Source: Oscillospiraceae bacterium (GTDB lineage Bacteria > Bacillota > Clostridia > Oscillospirales > Ruminococcaceae). From it: 40,939 nt of DNA. The position numbers and the translations under genes were made by a program. Below are positions 31,692 to 39,702 of the stretch, piece after piece. The notes beneath the pieces were generated by a model. It worked only from the letters and a program-made list of their open reading frames with translations. It did not search any database and was not told the origin of the DNA. Numbering within the stretch: position 1 is the first letter of the stretch; each line of letters starts with the position of its first letter. The stretch lies in assembly GCA_022766785.1 (NCBI GenBank), contig JALEOL010000033.1, forward strand, positions 1 to 40,939. The letters run 5' to 3'.

Positions 31692-33431
31692 ATGATTTGT
31701 AAGCATTGCGGGAATAATGTTGATGACAACATGGCGTTCTGCGGTTTCTGTGGCGCAAAATTGGAGCGCCCGATTCAGGAAGCGCAGTATCAGCAGTCTG
31801 TTCAGCCACAGTATCAGCAGCCTGCTCAGCCGCAATACCAACAGCCGGCACAGCAGGCGGAGGTTCAGCACGGTGGAGTGGCAGTAAAGAGCAGGCGCAG
31901 CAAGAAGCCGCTCATCATTCTGCTGATCGCTCTGGCGGTGCTTGTGGCAGGCGGTGCGGTTGCAATGTTCCTGATATTCGGGAACAGCACAGATTCGTCC
32001 GGTTACACATCGGCAATTCTCACGAAAATGGGCGTTGTGTATAATGGCAAGTTGGTCGAGGACAGCGGCGGAGTTAATCAGTTTCTGGCTTCTTCTCTTT
32101 CGGGCGATACCTTTGCGGTAAAGGATGCGGACAAAAGATGCGTCTGCGTTCTGAAGAACGGAAAGCTGATCAGAACCAATGTAAATACGGAGAACGGTAT
32201 TGGTCTGGGCTTTTCGCTCGCAGCTTCCGGCAACGGTATTGCATACTACACCGCAGACCTTGGCGTGGAACTGATGGATACAAACACCGGAGAGATCACG
32301 GTCATTGAGGAAAGCGGTAATTACACCGGCGTCACTATCTCCCCCGACGGAAAGACCGTGGCATATTCGGACTCAAAAACGATATTCCTTTACACAAACG
32401 GAGAATCGAAAAAGCTTATGTCGGCAAATATGTTCCTCGGCGTGGTGGCTGTTGCAGACGAGGGTAAGTATGTATTTGCATATAATTTGGTCAATGACTT
32501 CACATTGTACTGTCTTGACAGCACGGGTGAGATCCTTTCTTCAACTTCCATGTGTATGTCACCGTTTGTAACCAATAAGGATAACACACAGGTCACATAC
32601 AGAATGAAGGAGGGTGATAAGGCGGTTTATATTTATGACGCAGTCAAGGACGAGACATATTCCTACCCTTACAGCGGAATGTTTACGAAAACCAGATTGC
32701 CGGTGGGTGAGTTCATATACGACACCGATTATAATTTGCTCAACAGCATGACCTCAAATGGTTCGATGTATCCCACCATGCATTTCAATATCGAAGATCT
32801 GACCCACTGCTTAAGCTTTGACGGCGGTCTTTATCAGCTTGATGGAGACGATTCAAAGGAAATAAGCCTGAACGGTCAGAGAGTCAGACATGTTGCCACT
32901 ATGGCAGACGGAGGTATCGTATATCTTACATGCAACGATTCTTTATCGGACACAACATATAGTCTGGTATTGGAAAAAGACGGAGAGACAGATGACGTCG
33001 GCGTTGTAGATGGCTTTGGCGTATCGCCGAGCGGGAAAACCATTTTCTACTTCACACAGGACGGCAGGCTGATGCAGTACAGAAACGGCGAAAGCCGGGA
33101 GATAGCGGAGAACGTATGTACGGAGAACTATTTCGTGGGCTTGGATCAGATCGGAGTTGGCATCCCCACCGTTCTTGGAGATGATGTTATCGTCTATCCC
33201 GGCAATGACAGCCAGTGGTATATCTACAAAAAAGGAAAGACCGAGCCGGTACCCGGAGAGATCCCCCAGTTTTACAATACTGCAAACGGTATATACATAA
33301 ACCCCACAGGATATAATATCAGGATCGGCAAGAACAGCTTGTATTTCTTCACCGATACATACCTTGTATATCAGAACGACAGCGATCTGTTCATCATCGA
33401 TCCCAACGGCAATACTTCCCCTCTTGAATAA
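31692..33431 (+). CDS. Zinc-ribbon membrane protein with external beta-propeller-like domain
   Basis: A 579-residue protein. An N-terminal zinc ribbon (MICKHCGNNVDDNMAFCGFCGAKLE has two CxxC knuckles, written here as KHCG and GFCG) is followed by a Gln-rich repeat (QYQQPAQPQYQQPAQ, about 33-58). A basic stretch and one membrane helix (KPLIILLIALAVLVAGGAVA, about 75-97) come next. The remaining 480 residues are exposed and contain repeated strand blocks with TolB/WD-like motifs such as SPDGKTVAYSDS and SPSGKTIFYFTQDG, which suggest a beta propeller. Function unknown. It follows cellobiose phosphorylase by 55 bases and may be co-expressed. GGAGG lies upstream of the start. Confidence 0.75.
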   Translation: MICKHCGNNVDDNMAFCGFCGAKLERPIQEAQYQQSVQPQYQQPAQPQYQQPAQQAEVQHGGVAVKSRRSKKPLIILLIALAVLVAGGAVAMFLIFGNSTDSSGYTSAILTKMGVVYNGKLVEDSGGVNQFLASSLSGDTFAVKDADKRCVCVLKNGKLIRTNVNTENGIGLGFSLAASGNGIAYYTADLGVELMDTNTGEITVIEESGNYTGVTISPDGKTVAYSDSKTIFLYTNGESKKLMSANMFLGVVAVADEGKYVFAYNLVNDFTLYCLDSTGEILSSTSMCMSPFVTNKDNTQVTYRMKEGDKAVYIYDAVKDETYSYPYSGMFTKTRLPVGEFIYDTDYNLLNSMTSNGSMYPTMHFNIEDLTHCLSFDGGLYQLDGDDSKEISLNGQRVRHVATMADGGIVYLTCNDSLSDTTYSLVLEKDGETDDVGVVDGFGVSPSGKTIFYFTQDGRLMQYRNGESREIAENVCTENYFVGLDQIGVGIPTVLGDDVIVYPGNDSQWYIYKKGKTEPVPGEIPQFYNTANGIYINPTGYNIRIGKNSLYFFTDTYLVYQNDSDLFIIDPNGNTSPLE

Positions 33432-33446
33432 GCAAGAATAAACCTA

Positions 33447-33470
33447 TATCCCCTGCTTCGGCAGGGGATT
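33447..33470 (+). terminator. UUCG-loop terminator, first copy
   Basis: ATCCCCTGC and GCAGGGGAT form a 9-bp stem with a TTCG loop. The same 24 bases recur at 33660-33683. Confidence 0.75.
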
Positions 33471-33659
33471 GAGACCGTCGAAAAAGTCCCGTTGGGACTT
33501 TTCCGCCGAACATCCGCACTGCCCGCACTCACTGACGGCGAAGCCGTCAGATCGAACAGTTGTGCGGATAGAAGTATTTTTTTGCCCCGGCAGAGCTGGG
33601 GCAAAAAATGGATTTCAATTGGTCATTTTCCTCCGGAAAATGACTTTTTCGACAGACTG
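33471..33659. mobile_element. Hairpin-rich insert between two copies of a terminator
   Basis: This 189-bp insert has terminal inverted repeats (GTCGAAAAAGTC 33477-33488 and GACTTTTTCGAC 33642-33653). It contains at least three further hairpins: CTGACGGC with GCCGTCAG, TTTGCCCC with GGGGCAAA, and CATTTTCC with GGAAAATG. No ORF is credible. Because the 24-bp hairpin sequence lies on both sides, either insertion duplicated the target or the hairpin belongs to the unit. Confidence 0.6.
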
Positions 33660-33686
33660 TATCCCCTGCTTCGGCAGGGGATTTTT
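33660..33686 (+). terminator. UUCG-loop terminator, second copy
   Basis: Perfect 24-base copy of the hairpin at 33447-33470, here followed by TTTTT, so the true rho-independent end is probably here. Confidence 0.8.
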
Positions 33687-33728
33687 GCATTTACAGGAAA
33701 TTTTTTTGCAAAAAAATTCAAATACCCC

Positions 33729-33757
33729 TTGACAAAACGGATAAAACAGATTATACT
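33729..33757 (+). promoter_or_regulatory. Promoter of the ABC exporter operon
   Basis: TTGACA (33729-33734), 17-base spacer, TATACT (33752-33757). A palindrome TTAACAGTTAA at 33772-33782 lies just after, in the place of a repressor operator. Confidence 0.8.
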
Positions 33758-33796
33758 GTATATACAACACATTAACAGTTAAGGGAGAGTGAGTTT

Positions 33797-34699
33797 ATGT
33801 CGCTAAAGGTCGAAAACATAGTAAAGACCTATGGAAACTACAGGGCAGTGGACGGGCTGAGCTTTGAGATGAAAGAGCCGGGCGTGTTTGCTCTGCTGGG
33901 CACAAACGGCGCCGGAAAAACCACGTCTATCCGCATAATGCTGGGAATGCTCAGCGCGGACAGCGGTTCGGTCACATGGCACGGGAAGAAATTCTGCACC
34001 GCGAACGAGTCGATAGGCTATCTCGCGGAGGAGCGCGGACTGTATCCTAAATACAAGATAATGGATCAGCTGCTGTATTTCGCTTCCCTCAAGGGAATGA
34101 AGAAGCCCCAGGCGATGAAAGCGCTGGATTACTGGTTCGAGAGACTGGGGGTGCAGGATTACAGGAATATGCGCGCGGAGCAGCTCTCAAAGGGCAACCA
34201 GCAGAAGATACAGCTGATAGCGGCGCTCGCCCCGGATCCGGAGCTGCTGATACTCGACGAGCCGCTGAGCGGACTTGACCCGGTGAACGCCGAGCTGTTC
34301 AAGAGCGTTATCCGCGAGGAGATCAAGAAGAACAAGTACGTCATAATGTCCAGCCACCAGATGTCCACCATAGAGGAATTCTGCCGGGGGATCGTGATAC
34401 TTAACAAGGGAAAGACCGTGCTGGAGGGCGACCTCAACGAGATAAAGAAAGGCTACGGCAGGGTAAAGCTCACGGTAAAGTGCGAGGGCGACATCACAGC
34501 GCTTGCGCAGGAATGCGGACTTACCGCCACCGAGGAGACCCCCAACGGCTCCAGCTATAATGTTCAGAGCGAGCAGCAGGCGCACGCACTTCTGGGAAAG
34601 ATCATGGAGCAGCATATCCCGCTGATAAAGTACGAGCTGCGCGAGCCGTCCCTGAACGAGATATTCATAGAAAAGGTGGGTGAGTCTGATGAAAAATAA
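33797..34699 (+). CDS. ABC transporter ATP-binding protein (NatA-like)
   Basis: A 300-residue ATPase. Walker A is GTNGAGKT, the signature is LSKGNQQKIQ, Walker B and the following switch are LLILDEPLSGLD, and the H-loop lies in MSSHQMSTIEE. The DUF4162-type C-terminal extension (about 215-300) is common in NatA/ABC-2 exporters. It overlaps the permease gene by 11 bases and powers it. GGGAGAG lies before the start. Substrate unknown; relatives export Na+, peptides or antibiotics. Confidence 0.93.
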   Translation: MSLKVENIVKTYGNYRAVDGLSFEMKEPGVFALLGTNGAGKTTSIRIMLGMLSADSGSVTWHGKKFCTANESIGYLAEERGLYPKYKIMDQLLYFASLKGMKKPQAMKALDYWFERLGVQDYRNMRAEQLSKGNQQKIQLIAALAPDPELLILDEPLSGLDPVNAELFKSVIREEIKKNKYVIMSSHQMSTIEEFCRGIVILNKGKTVLEGDLNEIKKGYGRVKLTVKCEGDITALAQECGLTATEETPNGSSYNVQSEQQAHALLGKIMEQHIPLIKYELREPSLNEIFIEKVGESDEK

Positions 34700-36086
34700 C
34701 AACACAAGGGGCTGGAAAAAGGTATTCGGCTTCACGTTCATACAATATGTCAAAACAAAATCATTCATCGCCGGAACGATAATCATCGCGGTGATAATGA
34801 TGCTCCTTGCCTCCGGAGTGAACCTTATCCCCAAATGGCTGGGCGCAGGTGAAATGATATCCGGAACTGACCCGGAGACTGAGATAATACTCAACAAGGT
34901 GTATGTCGCAGACAGCACCGGCACGCTTACCGATGAGGATATTTCCGGACTTACCGCTCTCGGATTTCCCCAGCCGGAGCGCTCCGACGACGTTTCCGGG
35001 CTTATCAGCAGGCTATCCGATGATGAAGCAGGCAAGGTTCTTGTGACTGTTACCGCTGAGGAAGCAGACGGAGCGATACTGGGCTACGCCGTCAAGACCT
35101 ACTATTCCCCCGAGACCGACGGCGACTCCGTGGACGCTGTGTCGTCGGCGGTAGTGTCGGTGATGAAATACCGCAGTATGCTGGATATCGGAGTGAAGCC
35201 GGAGGATTTCGCCGCCACCCAGAGGTACTATTCCACGTCAAAGATACAGGCAGGCTCGGACGAATGGGGCGTGTTTGAGTCGATGATAAACTACATTGTT
35301 CCAATTGTGTTCTCGCTGGTGCTGTTTATATTCGTATTCGCATACGGTCAGACCGTGGCGCAGGCTATCGCAACGGAAAAGACCTCCCGGGTCATGGAGC
35401 TTCTGCTGACTTCTGTCAGACCTCTCGCGGTGGTTATCGGTAAGGTGCTGGCTATGTGCCTTGTGTCGATAATGCAGTTCCTGGTGCTGCTGCTTGCCGG
35501 CGGCGCGGCATTTGCGGCAACCGCTCCGTTCGGTATCGGCGGAGATATCATGAAGATGATGCAAGACCCGGCGCTCCAGACCGGTCAGAACGCCGAGATC
35601 GCACAGGCTCTCAACAACAGCTTCGGCACGCTGAGTCCGCTCACCTTTATCCTGATACTGGTGATATTCATTCTGGGCTTTATGCTGTTCGCGCTGATCG
35701 CCGCACTGGTGGGGGCTTCCGTCAGCAGAATGGAGGATCTTGCCCAGGCTATGCAGCCCTATTCTCTGCTGGGTGTATTAGGATTCTATCTGGCATATTT
35801 CCCGATAATGTTCACCGCCGAGAGCTTTGACACCGGCGCAGCGTCAAGCAACGGTATGCAGATGTTCTCCTATTTCTTCCCGATAAGCTCGCCGTTCTCG
35901 CTGCCCTCCGCGCTTCTGCTGGGAACGCTGTCGCTGCCGCAGGTGCTCATTGCGATAATTGTGCTTGCCGCTTTCGTGGCGCTTATCGCGGTGATAGTCG
36001 CAAGGGTATACGAGATGATAATCCTGCATAACGGCAGCCGCCTGAAAGTCAAGGATATCCTCACCCTCGCATTTGGCAAGAAATAA
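34689..36086 (+). CDS. ABC-2 type permease (NatB-like)
   Basis: A 465-residue integral membrane partner of the upstream ATPase. Residues about 25-48 form the first helix. A large external domain of about 150 residues follows (from DPETEIILNKVYVAD to EWGVFESM), then five helices at the C-terminal end, including VPIVFSLVLFIFVFAYGQ and ILILVIFILGFMLFALIAALVG. The conserved EKTSRVMELLLTSVRP is the ABC-2/NatB signature. The start at 34689 lies inside the upstream gene. A bidirectional terminator follows the stop. Confidence 0.9.
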   Translation: MKNNNTRGWKKVFGFTFIQYVKTKSFIAGTIIIAVIMMLLASGVNLIPKWLGAGEMISGTDPETEIILNKVYVADSTGTLTDEDISGLTALGFPQPERSDDVSGLISRLSDDEAGKVLVTVTAEEADGAILGYAVKTYYSPETDGDSVDAVSSAVVSVMKYRSMLDIGVKPEDFAATQRYYSTSKIQAGSDEWGVFESMINYIVPIVFSLVLFIFVFAYGQTVAQAIATEKTSRVMELLLTSVRPLAVVIGKVLAMCLVSIMQFLVLLLAGGAAFAATAPFGIGGDIMKMMQDPALQTGQNAEIAQALNNSFGTLSPLTFILILVIFILGFMLFALIAALVGASVSRMEDLAQAMQPYSLLGVLGFYLAYFPIMFTAESFDTGAASSNGMQMFSYFFPISSPFSLPSALLLGTLSLPQVLIAIIVLAAFVALIAVIVARVYEMIILHNGSRLKVKDILTLAFGKK

Positions 36087-36106
36087 AGCAGTATCCCAAT
36101 AATACA

Positions 36107-36143
36107 AAAGCCGCCTTTTCGAAGATAGTGAAAAGGCGGCTTT
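36107..36143. terminator. Bidirectional terminator (ABC operon / zinc-ribbon gene)
   Basis: A perfect 14-bp stem (36107-36120 with 36130-36143), with A/T runs on both sides. It serves the ABC operon and the convergent zinc-ribbon gene. Confidence 0.88.
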
Positions 36144-36165
36144 GATTTGTATTGGTGTGGAAGTA

Positions 36166-37239
36166 TTAGTTGGAGGGATTCACGTCGATAGAATCGTAGA
36201 GATCGATCAAATGAGATGAGAAATCATAAGCGATCTCAACATAGCTGCCGGCGTCTTCTATAAAACTCTTGATGCTTGAATATGTGCTGTCAGGATACTC
36301 CACCGGGAGAGCTTTGGCCATTCGTGTAAGGTAATCCTTGGCTGTGCTGAGTTCCGGATAATCTCCGCATTTGTTTGCGGCTTCAATGAATTTATCCTTC
36401 GCCAGATCAAAGTAGGACACAGCGAAAATACAGTCGTAGTAGTAATCCCAGATACTGTCGTTGTCCTGGCTGAATGTGTATTCGCAGCCTTGGTCTGCGT
36501 AATCAGAACCTTTTAAAAACAGGTCTGAGATAGCATTAAGCGTGCCTTCCAGCTCTTTGATAGTTTCACCGCATCTGCTGCACTTTCCGAGACGGGTGGA
36601 GTGACCCAGCGGTTCGCCGTCTGTTTTGCCGCAGACCGTACATGTCCTGCCTGTGGTGCAGGTGGCTTCCGTCCACTGATGTCCCACCGGTTCGCCGCGT
36701 TCTTTTCCGCAGATCACGCACAGCTCCGGATTTTCGCAGTCCGCCGCCTGGAAATGGTGCTGGATACACAGGTGGGTTACATTATAGATAAATCTCACAC
36801 CGCCGTATCGGAACAGTATTCCCGTCTGCAATGTGATGAAGAACGCCGCTATGCCCAGCACCAGCACACCCAGAACAATGAACAGCGCGATAGGCTTGCG
36901 GCGCTTTTTTACAGGCTTCAGAACCGCTGAGCCGTCCGGCTGCCACGGCGCTGCCCCGGGTATTTCTGCGCCTGTGGGCGAGTTCCACTGAGCGCCCGGG
37001 AACGCAGTGCTGTCCGCAGGCGCGCCTGTGGGCTGATATCCGGGGAAAGGCGGCGGTGTGACGTCCATCGGGTCAGTGGGAGCGCTCTCTGTTACTGTTC
37101 CCGGAGTGACTTCGGTCTGAGCGGCTGGGTTTGGTACAGCGTTTGCCGGCGGCTGCTGAGGGATATTCAGCTTGCGTCCGCAGGCTGTGCAGAATTCGCA
37201 GTCGTCGAGTATGGTTTTACCACAATACGGACAGAACAT
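36166..37239 (-). CDS. Zinc-ribbon membrane protein with external Cys-knuckle repeats
   Basis: A 357-residue protein. An N-terminal zinc ribbon (FCPYCGK and FCTACGRK) precedes a Pro-rich linker (about 27-110, with PPPFPGYQP). A KKRRK basic block and one helix (IALFIVLGVLVLGIAAFFIT, about 118-138) follow. Outside there is the motif LCIQHHF, then three CxxC knuckles (CVICGK, CTVCGK, CSRCGE) spaced by GEP(V/L)GH, and a helical C-terminal domain (about 235-357). These exported Cys-knuckles with EATCTT spacers repeat twice. Function unknown; the same plan occurs in the gene at 38175-39542. It has its own promoter. Confidence 0.78.
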   Translation of the reverse strand: MFCPYCGKTILDDCEFCTACGRKLNIPQQPPANAVPNPAAQTEVTPGTVTESAPTDPMDVTPPPFPGYQPTGAPADSTAFPGAQWNSPTGAEIPGAAPWQPDGSAVLKPVKKRRKPIALFIVLGVLVLGIAAFFITLQTGILFRYGGVRFIYNVTHLCIQHHFQAADCENPELCVICGKERGEPVGHQWTEATCTTGRTCTVCGKTDGEPLGHSTRLGKCSRCGETIKELEGTLNAISDLFLKGSDYADQGCEYTFSQDNDSIWDYYYDCIFAVSYFDLAKDKFIEAANKCGDYPELSTAKDYLTRMAKALPVEYPDSTYSSIKSFIEDAGSYVEIAYDFSSHLIDLYDSIDVNPSN

Positions 37240-37301
37240 TTTCTTTCCTCCCGGGCGTGGTTTTCTTGATGTCGGAAAAGCACGGATTTTATATTTTTAT
37301 G

Positions 37302-37330
37302 ATTATACCATAAAAAGATTTGTTTTTCAA
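37302..37330 (-). promoter_or_regulatory. Promoter of the zinc-ribbon gene at 36166
   Basis: Minus strand TTGAAA (37330-37325), 17-base spacer, TATAAT (37307-37302). Confidence 0.72.
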
Positions 37331-37363
37331 GGTAAAAAACGACGCAGTTTCCGCAAAAATTTT

Positions 37364-37403
37364 CAGGCGCTTCCCCAGACCTATGATCTGACGGAAACGC
37401 CTG
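37364..37403 (-). terminator. Terminator of the zinc-ribbon operon
   Basis: CAGGCGCTTCC (37364-37374) pairs with GGAAACGCCTG (37393-37403), with one wobble. A TTTTT tract follows on the minus strand. Confidence 0.7.
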
Positions 37404-37433
37404 TGATTTTTCTGTTAAAAGCCAATCTGAATA

Positions 37434-38156
37434 TCAGGCAGCCTGCGAGTCCTCGGAAGTACTCTCTGTTATGCTGCCGCATATGACGCAGCGCTGTCCG
37501 CCGTCGGTCTGCGGTTCATAGTGGTGCTGAATGCACACGCCGGTCAGCTCGTGGAGCTTTTTGATAATCCCGGCTTCATACAGCGTGCCGGTGAAATACA
37601 TCACAGCTCCTGCCGCGACCGCAACTCCGAAAAGCGCGGCGATGATACGCAGCACGATTTTGAGCGGCGTGAAATTTATCACCCTGATCGGCTTTACGGT
37701 TGTCATGGCTGGATCGTCAGCGTTCCCCAGAGTCGGCTCTGACTGCTGTTTCCTGCCGGTGACGAGCGCGTCGTCTATGCCCGGGGAAAGAGCAGCGCGC
37801 TTGCTGTTCTGCACGCCGTAGATCGAATTGTAATACTGCTGGATAGTATCCGCGCCGACCTCCGGCATGCTGTCCTCCTCAAATTTCATGGGAGGGGCGC
37901 TTGCCGTTTTTTTAGGCTCCTGCGGCGCTGTCCGGCGTGGGATAGCCTTGTCGCTGGGAAGCACAGGCGCAGGCTTCTTGACAGCGCTCTGTGCGGTGTC
38001 GGGGATATTATCGCCGGCTGCTGCCCCGGGCTTTTTGTCAGCCTTTGGAACCGCCGCGGTTTTTGCCGTGTTCTGCTTTTGAACCACGGGCGTGCCGCAG
38101 ATATGGCAGAACATAGAGTCGTCGTTGAGCGTTGCACCGCATTTTTTGCATATCAT
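37434..38156 (-). CDS. Zinc-ribbon membrane protein, short paralog
   Basis: A 240-residue protein. The zinc ribbon (MICKKCGA and FCHICGTP) leads to a long Pro/Ala/Lys-rich linker (about 27-165), a helix (LRIIAALFGVAVAAGAVMYF, about 170-190) and a short outer tail with TGVCIQHHYEP, then a single CVICGS knuckle. It keeps the C-x-QHH motif of the two longer relatives but has one external knuckle and no helical C-terminal domain. It lies 18 bases after the longer gene in an operon. Function unknown. Confidence 0.76.
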   Translation of the reverse strand: MICKKCGATLNDDSMFCHICGTPVVQKQNTAKTAAVPKADKKPGAAAGDNIPDTAQSAVKKPAPVLPSDKAIPRRTAPQEPKKTASAPPMKFEEDSMPEVGADTIQQYYNSIYGVQNSKRAALSPGIDDALVTGRKQQSEPTLGNADDPAMTTVKPIRVINFTPLKIVLRIIAALFGVAVAAGAVMYFTGTLYEAGIIKKLHELTGVCIQHHYEPQTDGGQRCVICGSITESTSEDSQAA

Positions 38157-38174
38157 GATATTACCTCTCTATAA

Positions 38175-39542
38175 TTACAGAAGGTCAAGGATATCAAGTG
38201 CGCATCTTGCGTAATCCTGGGTCGCGTAGGTGAAGTCAATAAGGTCGTCGATAAAGTTTGAAAGGCTGTTTGTGGAATAGTTCGGCTCGGTGGTGGGGAG
38301 ATATTTCACCATGTTGTTTATGTATTTCTTCAGATCGGCGAATTCGCTGTAGTCGCCGCATTTTATTGCCGCCTCGCGGTATTTGCTGGAGGCGAGCACA
38401 AAGTAGTTCGTGGCGTTCACGCAGGCAACATAATATGCAGATGAGCTTGAAGCGGAGGCGTTCGCGATGAGCTCGTACCCGATCGAATAGTAGCTGTCGC
38501 CGTCGTTGCACAGACCGAGTATCTGATAGAACGTGCTTTCAAGCTCGGTAACTTTCTCGCCGCACCTGCCGCACTTCCCGAGACGGGTGGTGTGCCCCAG
38601 GGGAGAGCCGTCCTTTGCGCCGCATACCGTGCATTCGCGCGCGGAGGTGCAGGTGGCTTCCTGCCAGCTGTGGGGGAGAGGATCGCCCTCGGTCTTTCCG
38701 CAGACGGAGCAGGTTTGGGGCGAGGTGCAGGTAGCTTCTGCCCACTCGTGCCCCAGAGGTTCGCCCTGTTCATTTCCGCATATCTCGCAGCGTTCGGGGT
38801 TCTCGCAGTCCGCGTCGATATAGTGGTGCTGAACGCAGAGGTGGGTGATATCGTAGATAGTCTTAACTCCGCCGGAACGGTACAGGAAACCGTTGTTCAG
38901 CGTGATGATGAACGCAGCGGCGCCGCCCAGAAGAATAACCCCCAGTGCCATAAGCACGATTATCAGAGGAGTTTTTTTCTTCTTCAGTGGCTTGACTGCC
39001 GCGATCTCCGGCTGGGGCTGTCCGAATGACGGAGGTATCGGGGTGAAGCCGCCGGGATCATTGCCGTAAGATCCGCCGGGAGCATTTGCCATGAACCCAC
39101 CCCGGTCATTTGCAGAGGGATCTTCGGGAATTCCATTGGCGCTGTTTGACGGGAAATCTCCGGGTACACCAAAAGGAGCGTTCACGTTACCGCCTGCTGT
39201 GTTGTTCCCGGGGAACGGCGGCGGAGTAATTCCCATAAGCTCCGGCGCAGACTGTGTGCTTCCGGTGGGCTGGGGGATATCATTCACGGGGTGCGGCACG
39301 CTGATGTTCGTCCGGCTGCCGGGAAGCTCCTCGTTCGGGACGGGAACGGAAACCGGAGCAGGTTCAGTGCTGCCGCCAACGGACGGCATTTCAGAACCGG
39401 CGCCAGTTGCGACCGGCATTCCACCCTGTGCGGCGGTGACTTCCCTGATCTCCTCGGGTTTGGGGGCATTCAGCTTTCTTCCGCAGGTGGAGCAGAATTC
39501 GGAGCCGTCGTTGAGCTGGCTTCCGCAGTAAGGACAGAACAT
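38175..39542 (-). CDS. Zinc-ribbon membrane protein with four external Cys-knuckles
   Basis: A 455-residue protein that looks like an enlarged version of the gene at 36166. The zinc ribbon (FCPYCGSQ and FCSTCGRK) leads to a Pro/Gly/Asn-rich linker (about 30-190), KPLKKKK, and a helix (TPLIIVLMALGVILLGGAAA, about 196-217). Outside are LCVQHHY, then CEICGN, CSVCGK, CTVCGA and CGRCGE, with EATCTS spacers, and a helical C-terminal domain (about 350-455). The start at 39542 follows GGGAGG; the ORF extends 31 codons upstream without a ribosome site. It is first in an operon with the short paralog. The external Cys pairs may bind zinc or form disulfides. Confidence 0.78.
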   Translation of the reverse strand: MFCPYCGSQLNDGSEFCSTCGRKLNAPKPEEIREVTAAQGGMPVATGAGSEMPSVGGSTEPAPVSVPVPNEELPGSRTNISVPHPVNDIPQPTGSTQSAPELMGITPPPFPGNNTAGGNVNAPFGVPGDFPSNSANGIPEDPSANDRGGFMANAPGGSYGNDPGGFTPIPPSFGQPQPEIAAVKPLKKKKTPLIIVLMALGVILLGGAAAFIITLNNGFLYRSGGVKTIYDITHLCVQHHYIDADCENPERCEICGNEQGEPLGHEWAEATCTSPQTCSVCGKTEGDPLPHSWQEATCTSARECTVCGAKDGSPLGHTTRLGKCGRCGEKVTELESTFYQILGLCNDGDSYYSIGYELIANASASSSSAYYVACVNATNYFVLASSKYREAAIKCGDYSEFADLKKYINNMVKYLPTTEPNYSTNSLSNFIDDLIDFTYATQDYARCALDILDLL

Positions 39543-39606
39543 ATGTAACCTCCCGTGCGATTTTGGCACGCATTTAAATAATATATATGAAAATAGCTTT
39601 GCGCTT

Positions 39607-39635
39607 ATTATATCATAAAATTTGTTACTTTTCAA
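39607..39635 (-). promoter_or_regulatory. Promoter of the two-gene zinc-ribbon operon
   Basis: Minus strand TTGAAA (39635-39630), 17-base spacer, TATAAT (39612-39607). Confidence 0.72.
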
Positions 39636-39656
39636 GATATTGGAGAGAATTTGTGC

Positions 39657-39686
39657 AAAAAAAGGGCAGATACGCGACCCGCCCTT
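39657..39686 (-). terminator. Terminator of the Big2-domain gene
   Basis: AAGGGC (39662-39667) and GCCCTT (39681-39686) close a short stem. The minus strand continues with TTTTTTT. Confidence 0.6.
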
Positions 39687-39702
39687 AAATTATGTAATGC
39701 TG

